Positions 12,105 through 23,739 of a DNA stretch of 64,000 bases are shown piece after piece. Within the stretch, counting starts at the first letter, position 1; every line of letters begins with the position of its first letter. The stretch is from NCBI RefSeq assembly GCF_949987535.1, contig NC_080074.1:43073641-43137640 (forward strand). Direction: 5' to 3'. Origin of the DNA: Balaenoptera acutorostrata. Lineage: Eukaryota; Chordata; Mammalia; Artiodactyla; Balaenopteridae. The position numbers were made by a program, and so were the translations under genes. The notes under the pieces are model-generated. The model saw only the letters and a list, made by a program, of their open reading frames with translations, did not search any database and was not told where the DNA came from.

Positions 12105-13080
12105 GATTCTTTGATATTGAATACCCCAGGGCTCTGAACTCAGTCCTCTTTTCTGTCTATACTGATTCCCAAGGAGATCTCATCTAGTCTTATGGTTTTA
12201 AATTGCATCTATATGCTGACTCTCAGTTTACATTTCTAGCCTGACTGCTCCTCCTCAACCTCACATCCATAGGTCCAACTCTCTACTTGATATCTCTATG
12301 GAGATGTCTAACTGGCATCTCAAAGTGAATATATCCAAAAGGAGCTCCTGATAGTCATCTCTTTCCTCTTCAAGTCTTTCCATAATGTACTCCATATCTG
12401 TTAGTGGCAGTTTCATTCTTCCAGTTGCTCAGGGCACAGACCTCCTAAGTCCTACCCCCCGCTTCTCTTTAAATTCACACTCTACATCTGGTTCATGAAC
12501 AAATCCTTTTGACTCTATATTCAAAGTATTTAAAGAATTTGATACTGTTCACCACATCTCTTGCTACTGTTCTGGCACAAGCCACCATGGTCTCTTGCCT
12601 GGATTATAGCAATAGTCTTCCAATTTGTAATCTATTCTCAGCCAGCAGCCAGAGTGGTCCTGCATAAGTTAGATCCTGTTATTTCTTTGCTCTCCTTTCT
12701 GCAGATAGCTTCCCATCTCATTCAGAGTGTAAGTCAAAGTCCTTCTGTCCTATTAGGCTCTCTATGATTTGGAACATAGTTATCTTCCTGTTCTCATTGC
12801 TAACTGCTCTCTTCCTTATTCCACTTGCCATATTAGTCTCCTTGCTGTTCTTTAAACATGCCGCATACTCCTGCCTTAGGGTCTTTGTGCTTGCTGTTTC
12901 CTATTCTGCCTGAGAGGGTCTTCTAGATACTTGAGCAACTCACCCCCTCATGTTATTGAGATCTTGACTCAGTCATTCCTATCTAAAATTCTCCCTACTA
13001 CTGTGACATATATAATTGCTCGCTTCCTAATTTTTTCTTCTCAGCACTGATTACTGTCTAATGTACAATATATTTTAAAT
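12105..13080 (+). mobile_element. L2 element, sense
   Basis: Shows L2 3'-region phrases such as ctgccttagggtctttgtgcttgctg (near 12870), ctcaaagtgaatatatccaaa, and ctattagtctccttgctgttc. Ancient and diverged. Confidence 0.75.
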
Positions 13081-13089
13081 ATTTAGTTT

Positions 13090-13605
13090 TTAAAAAATTT
13101 GTCAGACCAGGTTCATTGAGGAAAACAAATCACTATAGGTACTTACAGCAAAAGGGAAATTAGTAAGGGGAATTAGATTCTTAAAATTTTTTGGAAAAGC
13201 TGGAGGTATAGAGCCTGGAAGGCTGTTCTCAGCTTTCAGATTAGTCACTGCTGCTGCTGATTATGGCTGCCTGGTAGTACCAACATAGGGAACTGGCAGG
13301 GGAGCATTTGGTGATTACTGTAAAACCTCATGTCTGTTAAAGTCTAGGTGTCTACGGCATTCAGAAGAAAAATGACCTTGTTTCTGTCTCTCTTCTGCCT
13401 TCCAAATATTGTGCAGATGCATTGCATTTGCTGAATGTAAATCACATACAGAATTCCAGGGGCAAAGATATGTGCAAAATGGAGTTCTCATACTTTTAGC
13501 TTTTGTGATAAAGAAGATACAAAGGAGAGCACAGTAGGTGGTGAGAATGAACAATGAGATAAATATATCTATATTTATATGGATAAGATATGAATGCACA
13601 CATAC
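13090..13605. other. Unassigned ancient repeat-like sequence
   Basis: Non-coding and lightly repetitive in appearance; family not recognised. No exon seen. Confidence 0.3.
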
Positions 13606-13607
13606 AT

Positions 13608-13790
13608 ATTGTATTTGTCAGGGTTCTCCAGAGAAACAGAACCAATAGGATATATGTGTATACAGAAAGAGAGAGGGGAAGAAAGAGTGGCTTTATTTTA
13701 AGGAATTGGCTCCCGTGATTGTGGGGGCTGGCAAGCCTGAAATTGCAGGGCAGGCTGCAAAGTCCTTGGGTGATGTTCACTCTCCTTGAT
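13608..13790 (-). mobile_element. Probable ERV LTR end fragment
   Basis: The segment with gtcagggttctccagagaaa and ggaattggctcccgtgattg resembles a common mammalian LTR terminus, read here in complement. It lies where the 3' LTR of the neighbouring antisense ERVL would be. Family assignment is uncertain. Confidence 0.4.
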
Positions 13791-13959
13791 ATCCTATAAC
13801 TTAAATATTTAACAGTACTTAAATACTATAATGTAAAGTCAGTGTATCTTATGTTATATGACAAGGAGATAAGAGAGGGAAGAAAACAGTTATTTGATGC
13901 ATACACACAGAAACATATTCATAACAAAATTAGGAAAAAAATACTCATAACTAATTATA

Positions 13960-16600
13960 ATTCTCATTTCTGTAACTGGTCATGTAGTGGTAGCTGGTAT
14001 TTATAAATGCCTTCTTCCACTACCCATTTTGTATTCCCTTTAACGTCAGCAAGCACCTCAGATAGCCATAGTTCTTTCTTTACCTGGTAGAGTGACCCAA
14101 ACTTTTGTTTCTGAAGGGTTTGAGTCAGTAGTAGTCCTGCTTTGGTTGGGCTATTGTAGTTTTCCATTGAATATAATCATAAGGCATGGTAGTCCTAAGA
14201 GATGCTCTTAGGGATCTCCGATAACCAGACATTTTCTTTCTTACCACCATTGTGGAATAGTAGTCCAATTTCCCCTTGGTAATTAGAATCAATTACCTAA
14301 GCCAGCACAGTAAGTTCTTTCTTTACCTACTGATTCTGAGGCATGGGGAGCTTAAAGTGGCCAGGTGGCAGACTTAACTTCCAGTTCAGTGGAATCACTG
14401 TTGTGTCTCCTGGTGGAAGCATTCCTCCCTTTGGAACTAAGACCTCTAGACCAGCAAAGCATAAGGTCGTGGGGACAGGAAACAAAAATTTTTGCTAGTA
14501 GTGGTGTTGGGAAAGCTGGATTGCTGCATGTAAATCAATGAGGTTAGAACACATTCTCACACCATACACAAAAATAAACTCAAAATAGCTTAAAGACTTC
14601 AATGTAAGACATGACACCATAAAACTCCCAGAAGAGAACACAGGCAAAACATTCTCTGACATAAATTGTACCAATGTTTTCTTAGGTCACTCTCCCAAGA
14701 CAATAGAAATAAAAGCAAAAATAAACAACTGGCACCTAATCAAACTTGTAAGCTTTTGCACAGCAAAGGAAACCATAACCAAAATGAAAAGACAACATAT
14801 GGACTGGGAGAAAATATTTGTGAACAATGTGACCAACAAGGGCTTACTTTCCAAAATATACGAACAGCTCATGACAACTCAATAACAAAAAACCAACCAA
14901 ATCAAAAAATGGACAGAAGACCTAAATAGACATTTCTCCAAAGAAGGCATACAGATGGCCAATAGGCACATGAGAAGATGCTCAACATCGCTAAGTATGA
15001 GAAATGCAAATCAAAACTACAATGAGGTACCACTTCACACTGGTCAGAATGGCCATCATTTAAAAGTCTACAAATAACAAATGCTGGAGAGTGTGTGGAG
15101 AAAAGGGAACCCTCCTGCACAGTTGAAGGGAATGTAAATTGGTGCAGCCACTATGGAAAACAGTATGGAGGTTCCTTAAAAAACTAAAAATAGAGTTGCT
15201 GTATGATCCAGCAATCCCATTCCTGGGCACATATCCAGAGAAAACTCTAATTACAATTTACAACAGCCAAGACATGGAAGCGGTCTAAATGTCCATTGAC
15301 GGATGAATGGGTAAAGAAGATGTGGTATATATACACAATGGAACACTACTTAGCCGTAAAAAAAATGAAATAATGCCATTTGCAGCAACATGGATGGACC
15401 TAGAAATTATCATATTAAGTGAAGTAAGTCAGAAAAAGAAACACAAATACTTTATGATACCACCTATATGTGGAATCTAAAATATGACACAAATGAACTT
15501 ATTTATGAAACAGAAACAGACTCGCAGATATAGAAAACAAATTTACGGTTACCAAAGGGAAAAGGGGGTGGGGGAGGGATAAATTAGGAGTTTGGAGTTA
15601 GCAGATACAAACTACTATATATAACATAGATAAACAACAAGGTCCTACTGTATAGCACAGGGAACTATATTCAATATCCTGTAATAAACCATAAGGGAAA
15701 AGAATATGTATATATATATATGTATAACTGAATCACTTTGCTGTACACCAGAAACTAACACAACATTGTAAATCAACTATACTTCAATAAAAATAAATAA
15801 ACAAAAATATTTGCTTGTGGGTCAATAAATAGTCAGTGGTACCACTTGCATTTCCTTCCTCTGAGTCCTAACCTGTGAATCTTGGCTATGCAAGAAACAG
15901 CACCATGTAGCGGACATTCAGAGCATATACAGCCTTTTGGAGATCCTCGCTCAAGGTATTGCCACCTGGCTGGTGCTCTCACTGAGTCCTCAAAAGGCCA
16001 TTCCACGATTCTATCAAGCCAGCTGTTTCAGGATGATAGGGATTATGGTAAGACTAGCGAATTCACTAGCCCATTGCCACACTTTTTTTTTTTTTTTTTG
16101 CTGTGAAATGAGTTCCTTGATCAGCAGCAGTGCTTTGTAGAACAATAGTAGGGATAGAGAAGGCATTTCTGTAAGTCCACGGATAGTAGTTTTGGCAGAA
16201 GCATTTTGTGCAGGGAAGGCAAATCTGTATACAGACTAAGTATCTATTCAGTAAGAATCAAGTACTACCTCTTCCATGATAGAAGCAGTCCAGTCTGATC
16301 AACCTGTCACCAGGTAGCTGGCTGATCACCTCAGGGAATAGTGTCCTACTGGGGACTCAGTGTTGGTCTCTGCTGCTGGCAGATTTGGCACTCAGCAGTG
16401 GCAGTAGCCAGGTTGGTCTTGGTGAGTGGAGGTCCATGTTGCTGAACCCATGCATAACCTGCATCCCTACCATGGTGGCTACTTTGTTCATGAGCCCATG
16501 GACAATGGCAGGATTGGCTGGGGAAAGAGGCTGACTCGTATCCACAGGATGGGTCATCCTGTATTTATATTTCAGTGCAGCCTTTTACACTTGCAAAAAC
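13960..16600 (-). mobile_element. ERVL internal (pol) remnant, split by an L1
   Basis: Two antisense blocks, ~13960-14480 and ~15815-16600, resemble mammalian ERVL pol, including the integrase region (gttccttgatcagcagcagt, cacctggctggtgct-like and ctgctgctggcagatttggc segments). Stops occur in all frames and a T20 tract interrupts it at 16084-16103; no functional protein remains. The sense L1 at 14497-15799 separates the blocks and must be younger. Confidence 0.65.
14497..15799 (+). mobile_element. 5'-truncated L1, sense, within ERVL
   Basis: ORF2 C-terminal coding sequence (frames broken), 3' UTR, and the 3' terminus aatcaactatacttcaataa before an A-rich tail. Imperfect TSD: aacaaaaatttttgct at 14481-14496 and aacaaaaatatttgct at 15800-15815. 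One of the few sense-oriented L1s in the window. Confidence 0.85.
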
Positions 16601-16659
16601 AAGAAAATGATTTGGAACTCCAGGAAATGACTAGAAGTCTGCCTATTTCTTGGTTTTAA

Positions 16660-17608
16660 TTTTGTTAGCTGTTGTAAGGAAGAATTATTAGAGAGATTAT
16701 TAGAGACTTCTGAATATATATATAATTACTGTAGGAGTTCATCTTGGAGGCTTTGTTAGTTAAAAAACTCAAAAGAAAAGTGATGAAGACCTACTTCTAA
16801 GACTTTTCAAAATAAAAAGAAGTATAAAAGTAATACATGTTCATTGTAAAAATGAAAAATTCAGAAACAAAAAGAGTATTTTATATATTATGTTCTATTA
16901 TTTTGTTTTGTCCACCTAATGTGTGGTGGTCTTCTTTCTAGTTTAGTATATACAGATATTAACTCATTTTTAAAAATTGCAGCGTGCTATTCAATTGTAT
17001 GTATGTAGTATAATTTAAGCAAGCTCCTAATGATTGACATTAAGGCTGGTTCCAGTTTTTCTCACCCATTACTTTGTTGGATGTGTTTATTTATGTCTTT
17101 GTGCATTTGTATAATATATTTGTGGAATAATTCCTAGCCTTGCAATTGCTGGATTAAAGCATATATATTTTAAATTGTCCTCTCCCCAATTGTTCTGATT
17201 TATGTTCTTATCACAAAAGTACATGAGAACATCTATTTTCCTATGTTCTCACCAACACTGGATGGTAGCACACTTTTTAGTTTTTGCCAATGTAATAATG
17301 AAAAAAAATATAATTTTATTTCCTTAGTTATAAGTAGATTCAGTCATCTTTTCAAATTTTGAACAGTCTCATATCTTTAACCTTGCTCTTGCTATTCCTC
17401 TTCACTTGGAATATTTTCTTTCATTTTTGCTGAACTTTTACCATTCTTCAAGGTGCATGGCAAAATCTGTTTGGTTTTTTTTCCCATTATTGGATTTCCC
17501 AATAACCTTAGCCTAAAATGATTTCTCTCTCCTTATATACTTAATGCTTTATTTCCCACTTATCACAGTTTTATACCAGAACTAATACATATGATTTTCT
17601 TCTTCTAG
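16660..17608 (-). mobile_element. Decayed L1M-like sequence upstream of first coding exon
   Basis: Roughly 16810-17340 carries old antisense L1 phrases (cttgcaattgctggattaaa, ttctcaccaacactgg). The remainder up to the acceptor is unique. No promoter elements or CpG-rich stretch seen. Confidence 0.5.
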
Positions 17609-17709
17609 GATTTACAGGATGACTAAATATTAATGGAAAGAGAAGTGTAAACGTATCTTCTTTCACTATGGAGGCTGGTTTGGCAGATGGAGAACCTGAC
17701 CGAACTTTG
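17609..17709 (+). CDS. OSBPL8: OSBPL8 first coding exon (5' UTR plus codons 1-14)
   Basis: The exon follows a strong acceptor (pyrimidine run then TCTAG, ending 17608) and ends at a consensus donor GTGAGT (17710-17715). Coding sequence runs 17668-17709: 14 codons, MEAGLADGEPDRTL, ending in phase 0. The start ATG has A at -3 and G at +4, a strong Kozak context. I recognise this as the N-terminus of ORP8, remembered in human as MEGGLADGEPDRTS. ORP8 is a tail-anchored ER protein that exchanges phosphatidylserine for PI4P/PI(4,5)P2 at ER-plasma membrane contacts; its PH domain, ORD and TM segment lie in later exons outside this window. The 59 nt of UTR contain two short uORFs. A second AG at 17616-17617 could be an alternative acceptor 9 nt downstream. 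Only the coding part is certain; the UTR boundary is inferred from the acceptor. Confidence 0.88.
17619..17633 (+). promoter_or_regulatory. uORF1 in OSBPL8 5' UTR (MTKY-stop)
   Basis: ATG at 17619-17621 is followed by three codons and TAA at 17631-17633. A at -3 gives an adequate initiation context. The stop overlaps the next ATG as TAATG, a layout compatible with termination-reinitiation. Seen directly in the sequence; translation is inference. Confidence 0.5.
17633..17650 (+). promoter_or_regulatory. uORF2 in OSBPL8 5' UTR (MEREV-stop)
   Basis: ATG at 17633-17635 has G at +4 but T at -3, a moderate context. It reads five codons and stops at 17648-17650, only 17 nt before the main ATG at 17668. 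That distance is short for efficient reinitiation, so if translated it could dampen full-length ORP8 output. Function not shown. Confidence 0.5.
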
Positions 17710-17715
17710 GTGAGT

Positions 17716-19000
17716 GGTTCAAATACAGCATAATAAGGTACTACCATCTACAGCTGGAAAGTGTTTGATGTAAGCCATCATTTTATTTTAAAAATGTATT
17801 TAAAACAAACTTTTAAAAAAGTATTTTAAAATAATACTTTAATTCCTCTGTTGATATGAAAATTACAGATAGTTTAAACCTTGTTAGGACAAAGCCCAGT
17901 TTTCTGCTATTTCTGCCTTATCTCCTACCTCTTTTCCCTTGCTTTCCCAGCCATATAGTGTAAGACATACTGATGTAAGTTTGTGTTTGTTTTCCTCAAG
18001 AAACTTTTTGCCTTACTGAAATCAAGAGGTTGTTAACAGTTAAGGAAATTAAATGCCTGTAAATCTCACATCATGTGCAGCTGTAGATAGAATGAAACAG
18101 TTAAAATAATTCAGAATTAAGAGCAGTTGCCACATATATTCTTTATATAAAAGTATAGCAATTTAATAAATATTGCTGCCTTGTGTTGTGATTGAATTGT
18201 ATTCTGAAATTAAAACAAATAGGTGGGGGTACTGGTTAAGTGTACCTTATCCAATAAGTTAAAAAAAAAAATAAAAATTCACCAGTAGGGTGTGGATTAA
18301 ATGATGATTTGTCACTGTACAAAAACATTTTGCTCTAGGATCATTTCATTTTCAATTCTCCTTTTTTAAAGATTCCATTAAATATTGATTTATAGACTAT
18401 TAGGGATGTTTGTATTACCTAAAGTAAAGGTGCCAGTGGGTAAAATGTAGCCAGGTGATAGCTCTATGATTTGTTAGGTGGTAGATTATTTGACAAATTT
18501 ACATTATTGGAATAATGCAGAGGACAACTTTTCTGTCTTTCATACTGCTATGAAGTTGAGAGTCACTACTAAATTGAGGTGTTTGTGAATTTTAATTTAG
18601 TGAATGTCCTTTGTTCAGGCTCAAATGTAGAATCAGTCTAATGATTGATAGCAAAATGCAGTTTTGTTTACTTGTGTTAACTTGGTCCCAACCTTTTTTG
18701 AATTTCTGGTTCAAACTTGTTTCTTTAATGGTCAAAGAAAAGTTAAACTTTAAAATGATAACTTGTTAATAGAGAATAAAATGGACATGGACGTAAATTG
18801 GTTTATGAAGAAGGTTATTGTAACAGCGATTTTAAATGGAAAACCGATGGTAGGTTATTTTGTTTTCACTATATCTTCAGAAAAAAAAGTTCAGATTAAG
18901 CCTTGTGTTGGAACATGATATTTACTTTACCGTAAATATTTTCTTATTTAATGCTATTGGACTTTCTTAAGTTTTTTTTTAGCTAAAATCTTTAAAATCT
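17716..19000. other. Unique intronic sequence
   Basis: AT-rich, no exon or repeat family recognised. Confidence 0.5.
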
Positions 19001-19004
19001 TTTG

Positions 19005-19190
19005 GTGGTAGTAAAAATACCAGTAATAACAGCTGCTGTTTTCTAAGTGTATACTTTTTCAGACTGTCCTCACAACAGCCATTAAAGGTAGATGTTTGTT
19101 TATCCTCACTTTTAAAGATAGGGAAATAGGTTCAAGGAGGTTAATTATCTTCTCTAAAAGCTCACCCTGTAAGTGATGGAACTGAGGTTG
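19005..19190 (-). mobile_element. MIR-like SINE, antisense
   Basis: Contains the degraded MIR complement pattern: tcctcacaacagccatt, then tcctcacttttaaagatagg and ggttaattatct. Confidence 0.55.
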
Positions 19191-19416
19191 GTCTGTCTGT
19201 CTGAATACTTTCCTTTGCTACTAACATGTTGACTATGTATCTGTCTTTCTGAATAGAATTGCTTAAAATTTATTGGTACCTTTTAGAGTAAATATCTAAG
19301 TAGATAGTGTTAAATTCTGTATCAGAATATCTATATGGATAAAGTTTTAATCATTTTTTATTCTAAGTTCTGTTGATATTGAGAGGTTAGAGCAAGTTAT
19401 TTAAAAAGCAGCGAGA

Positions 19417-19609
19417 CCATAGCACAGGGAGATCAGCTCGGTGCTTTGTGACCACCTAGAGGGGTGGGATAGGGAGGATGGGAGGGAGATGCAAGAGGGA
19501 GGGGATATGGGGATATATGTATCCGTATAGCTGACTCACTTTGTTATAAAGCAGAAACTAACACACCATTGTAAAGCAATTATACTCCAATAAAGGTGTT
19601 AAAAAAAAA
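19417..19609 (+). mobile_element. L1 3' end fragment, sense
   Basis: Short 5'-truncated copy ending caattatactccaataaagg plus poly(A). TSD aaaaagcagc(g/a)aga at 19403-19416 and 19610-19623. Confidence 0.88.
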
Positions 19610-19814
19610 AAAAAGCAGCAAGAGCAGTTTTCTTCTTGTTGTTCATTAAGCTTCTTCTGTGAAATATTGTAGCTCATTTTAGAGACAATAATACCAAAAA
19701 TTGAACTACTGAAATAGTCTGTATTTGAAACTAATCTTGAGGTCCACCTTTGAGTTATCTATTTATAAAATATCACCTTTGAACGGCATGGCCTAAGCTA
19801 GTTACTGTTTAGAT

Positions 19815-20090
19815 CTAGGAGAGGTGGATAAGAACATGGGCTCCATAGACATTTGGCTGTGTGTTAAAATCTGAGCTCTGTCACTTAGTCGTATGACCTG
19901 CATAATTAATTAAATTCTCAGGGTTTCCAGTTTTCCTCATCTATTAAATAAAGATAATAGTAATATCTACCTCCCAGAGTTGTTGATTTTTATTTGAGAT
20001 AATATATCTATAAAATGCCTCTTACACATCTGTGCACATTGTAAATATCCAATAAATAAAAGCCACTATTGTTATTGTTAATATAATTAT
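19815..20090 (+). mobile_element. MIR SINE, sense
   Basis: Pattern runs from aacatgggctccatagac through ctgagctctgtcacttag and ttttcctcatctattaaat to a tail with aataaataaaagccactatt. Confidence 0.75.
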
Positions 20091-20414
20091 TAATATTCAG
20101 GCTTCTCTCCAAAAAGATAAAGTTAAGAGGCAGGAGAAGCAATAAAACACATTAAAAAAAAGCCCAACACTATTGGGTAATTTTTGCTTTACACTTTCTC
20201 TGAATCTCATTTTTGCTACCTAAAATATTGAGGCAGATATTCTACTTCAATAAAAAATATATAAGCAAGAATGCTCATCCTTCCTGCTTGAGAGGGACAA
20301 TATGATCTAGTGAAACCAGAAAGTTCTTTGAAAATATAAAGCAGTATGTCAGTATGAGGTAGCAGTGTTGTAAAAAATCTGATTGCATGCACTAGTTTTC
20401 AGAATATTATTAGT

Positions 20415-21060
20415 AAGCTTTTTTTGAATGCAGTCTTTGTGCAAAGTACTGTGCCCAGTGAAGGGGATGCTAAGAGATATACAATGTCGTTTGTCTGAAT
20501 TATGTTTATTTTTGAGAAGACTAAATAGAGGGATGGATAGATAAGGCAATAATAGCACTTACTAAGTGTTAAATGAGGAACATGAACAAGGCATAGTTAT
20601 TCAAGTTGTGACAACTGGGCGGTTGCTATACACTGGGGTAGTTAGAGAAGCTTTCTTAAGAGAACACAAACTCTGAATAGCATAGGTAATAGGGATCATA
20701 GGATTGAGAGTGAGCAAGGAGAGCATTCTAGGAAGGGAGGATGGCAAGAGGCAAGGCTAAACAGGGAATTAATTGTTCAGGGTTTATTCAGGGGAAAATG
20801 AGTAGAAAAATTGATGAAGGTAGATTGGAAGGGAATGTTGTTTACAAGAATAATGATCAACATGGCAGATAGAGACCAAACTTAGGGAAGGCTTTGAGTG
20901 CCAGACCAGGGATTTTGAACTTGATTCTGTAGACAGTGGTATGTCATTGAATATTTTTATAAAAGTGGACAAGATGAATCTGGAAGCAGGATATAAGGTG
21001 ATTTAGAGGAGTGAGAGAGAAAGATATTCATTAAGAGACTACTATGGTAGTCTTGGTGTG
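20415..21060 (-). mobile_element. L2 element, antisense
   Basis: Phrases such as gtactgtgcccagtgaaggg and aaggctttgagtgccagacc correspond to the complement of the L2 3' region. Confidence 0.6.
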
Positions 21061-21064
21061 AGGT

Positions 21065-22125
21065 AGTGGAAGCTTGGACTCAATTGACTTTCGTGTCCAT
21101 TTATTCAGTTTTCTTCTTTTATATAAGATTATGCTTTCTATTTTTAAAAAAATTCATTTGCTCATTTATTATTCCAGTTGTGTTTAGTTCTGTTTTTGTG
21201 GTAGTGTTGTTTGTCTTAGGTAGTAAATACTGAAAAATATGAATTGAATTTTTATACTGTACTAATATACTTCAGAACACAAGTGTACGTTTAATATATG
21301 TCTTAAAAAACTTTGTAAAAGTCCAGAACTCATATCACTTTGGAAATTAACTACTAAGAAATCCTTTAAGTGTAGGGGTCAAATTTTTATTGATAGATTG
21401 AGGTAAACTAAATAAGTGAAATATACCTTTAGATTAAAAAAAAAAATTTGAATATGTTCCTTACCTTAAGGAAAGTCATATCTTTTGAATATCTTATAAA
21501 TTATTTCTGTTACCAGAGGAAACTACTTTATGAAGTCTATTAGAGGTCAAAATCTTCTGTTGTATTAAAAATTGATTATATAACTGACTTTTTAGAAGAG
21601 AATAAAAATTTTAAAAATATATATAAATCTTTTTAGTATTATAAGGGACTCTTAATTGAGGAACTCTTGCTTAAGATTCTAATTTAAATTGGGTACTTCG
21701 AATCAGATGCCTTGTGAAATGGAAGGAACTGCAAAGGTGATTTAGTTCAGTAATTCTCAGAATGTAGTAAATGAGTATCTTCTTGATGGGCCTAGAGATG
21801 ACCCGACTTCCTGAAACTTTGATTTTTACATACTTACTAGGTGAATTTTTCATGACTGATTTAGTGCTCGTCAAGTAAAATTGGTATGTTATTAGAGTTT
21901 ACTGAGAGCTTTAAATCATATTTATTATTTATAATAAATACTATTTATTATTTAAATCATATTCTAAGAAGTATGGCTACTATATATAGCATTTGACAAC
22001 ATCATACAGCTTGTGTATATAGGCATGTAAATTAATGGAATTGCCTAATTTTTGGTAACATCAAGTATTATTTTTTCAGCGGGTCACAGATTTTAAATGT
22101 TGCTATTTTTATTCTCTTGTTTAAA
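21065..22125. other. Unique intronic sequence
   Basis: AT-rich; nothing recognised. Confidence 0.45.
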
Positions 22126-22127
22126 TA

Positions 22128-22323
22128 TAGTTGACCCTTGAATGATTAGTGGGAGTGGGGTGGGGTAGAGTCTCTGACCCTCGATGCAGAGCCATGGTTC
22201 CTCGGTATGCGCAATTCAACCAACCACTGATCTGTATATAGCACTGTAGTATTTACTATTGAAAAAAATCCACCTATAAGTGAATCTGTGCAGTTCAGAC
22301 CCTCATTGTTCAAGGGTTAACTG
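22128..22323 (+). mobile_element. Tigger2/MER8-like MITE
   Basis: Terminal inverted repeats (agttgacccttgaa left; ttcaagggttaactg right) flanked by TA dinucleotides, typical of pogo/Tc1-mariner insertions. About 196 bp, no ORF. Confidence 0.8.
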
Positions 22324-22329
22324 TACTAT

Positions 22330-22999
22330 TAGTTTAGCTTCATCATTATCATTATTGACTTAGTATATTGTATGTTTTTAGTGATAGCATATTTATAAGG
22401 ACAGTATTTTTGGTGTATGGTTTCTCAATAACTGACCTTTAAGACATTTATGCTTTCAAGTTCAATGATAAATTATCTATATGCCAATTACTAATCCTCT
22501 TAAAGTATCCTTGCACAATGGCACTTGGTTGTTCTTATTAGATACCCCTTCCCCATCCTAAAGTGGGAATGGATGGAGAAGGGCTGTGAAGTTTCTTATC
22601 TCATCTATTATAAATGGGTCAACAAATTTGGTACATATGCTCATCTAATATTTGAATATCCTTTGAGACCTGCCTGCTAAGTGTTTGGCTAATGCTGTAT
22701 ACTTCAGGATTGCCTAGTAGAGGCCTTTTCATCTTTAACAAAGATTATGCTACCAGCAGAGCCTTTTGCAAACCTCTGAGTCCTGTGGCTACTTTTTCCC
22801 CTAGTCTTTGTGGGAAACTTAGAGATCATTTAGTCTAGCAATCTGACTAATGTAAGAATTCTACCTACAGTATCCCCTGACAGCAGGTCATCCAGCCTCA
22901 GCATGAATACATGTAGTTTATAGGCAACTCAGTTTCTCAAAAGGCAGCTCAAGTCATTATACTTGAACTTCTATTCTATTAAATTTTACCATTGGTCAT
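22330..22999. other. Unique or unassigned intronic sequence
   Basis: No gene. 22805-22990 may be an old unclassified repeat; not assignable by eye. Confidence 0.4.
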
Positions 23000-23002
23000 T
23001 AT

Positions 23003-23430
23003 GCTAGTTTCCTTGTTGCTACAAGTTACCACAAATTTAGTGGCTTAAAACAATAGAAATTTATTATCTTACAGTTCTGGATATCAGAAGTCTAAAAGCA
23101 AGGTGTTGTGTTCATTCTGGAGGCTCTTATGGGAGAATTCATTCCTTTTTATCAGTGTCTAGAGGTTGCAATCTTTCATTGGCTCATGATTACTTCAACC
23201 TCTGGCTTTTGTTGTCGCATCTACTGCTCACTCACCTTCTTGTTTCCTTCTTATAAGGACCCTTGTGATTACTTTGGGCCCACTCAGATAATCCAGAATA
23301 ACTGCCCTGTCTCAAGATTTTTAACTTAATCACTTCTGCAGAGTCCCTTGTATCAAGTAAGGTAACATTCACAGGTTGCAGGGATTGGGATGTGGACATC
23401 TTTGGGAGGCCATTTTTCTGCCTACCACAG
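23003..23430 (+). mobile_element. ERVL-type LTR (MLT2-like), solo
   Basis: Begins gctagtttccttgttgctac, continues with ttatcttacagttctgga and ggacccttgtgattactttg, and ends near ggacatctttgggaggcc. No internal viral sequence adjoins it. Confidence 0.6.
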
Positions 23431-23739
23431 TCATTGTACTAACCTCTGGTGCATCCCAGTCTAGAGAAGTGGGTCCTGTTGCCAAATAATCCAAAATTGG
23501 GTAGTCTTCTGGGGCAACTCACCTGGGGAGTTGCCAGTTAGATTAAGGCCCTAAATTATGTAAATTCTTAGGTTGCAGAGATCTTCTTATGTAAAATAAT
23601 AAAATAACTAGAAATTTTAGTTACCAATTTATTACCTACATACTTATTGTCTTTTATATTAAAATAACTTCATCTTCCTAATAGCTGCTTGCTAACTGTA
23701 ACAGTTTACATTAATTACACATTCAAGAATGTTAATAGA

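Noticed and set aside
16426..16659. 77-codon + strand ORF beginning MEVHVAEPMHNL
   Set aside because: Lies antisense to ERVL-like pol sequence; no exon signals.
17000..17608. OSBPL8 core promoter just upstream of the first coding exon
   Set aside because: The region is AT-rich old L1 without a CpG island, and the exon is preceded by a strong splice acceptor, so it is an internal exon; the promoter lies further upstream.
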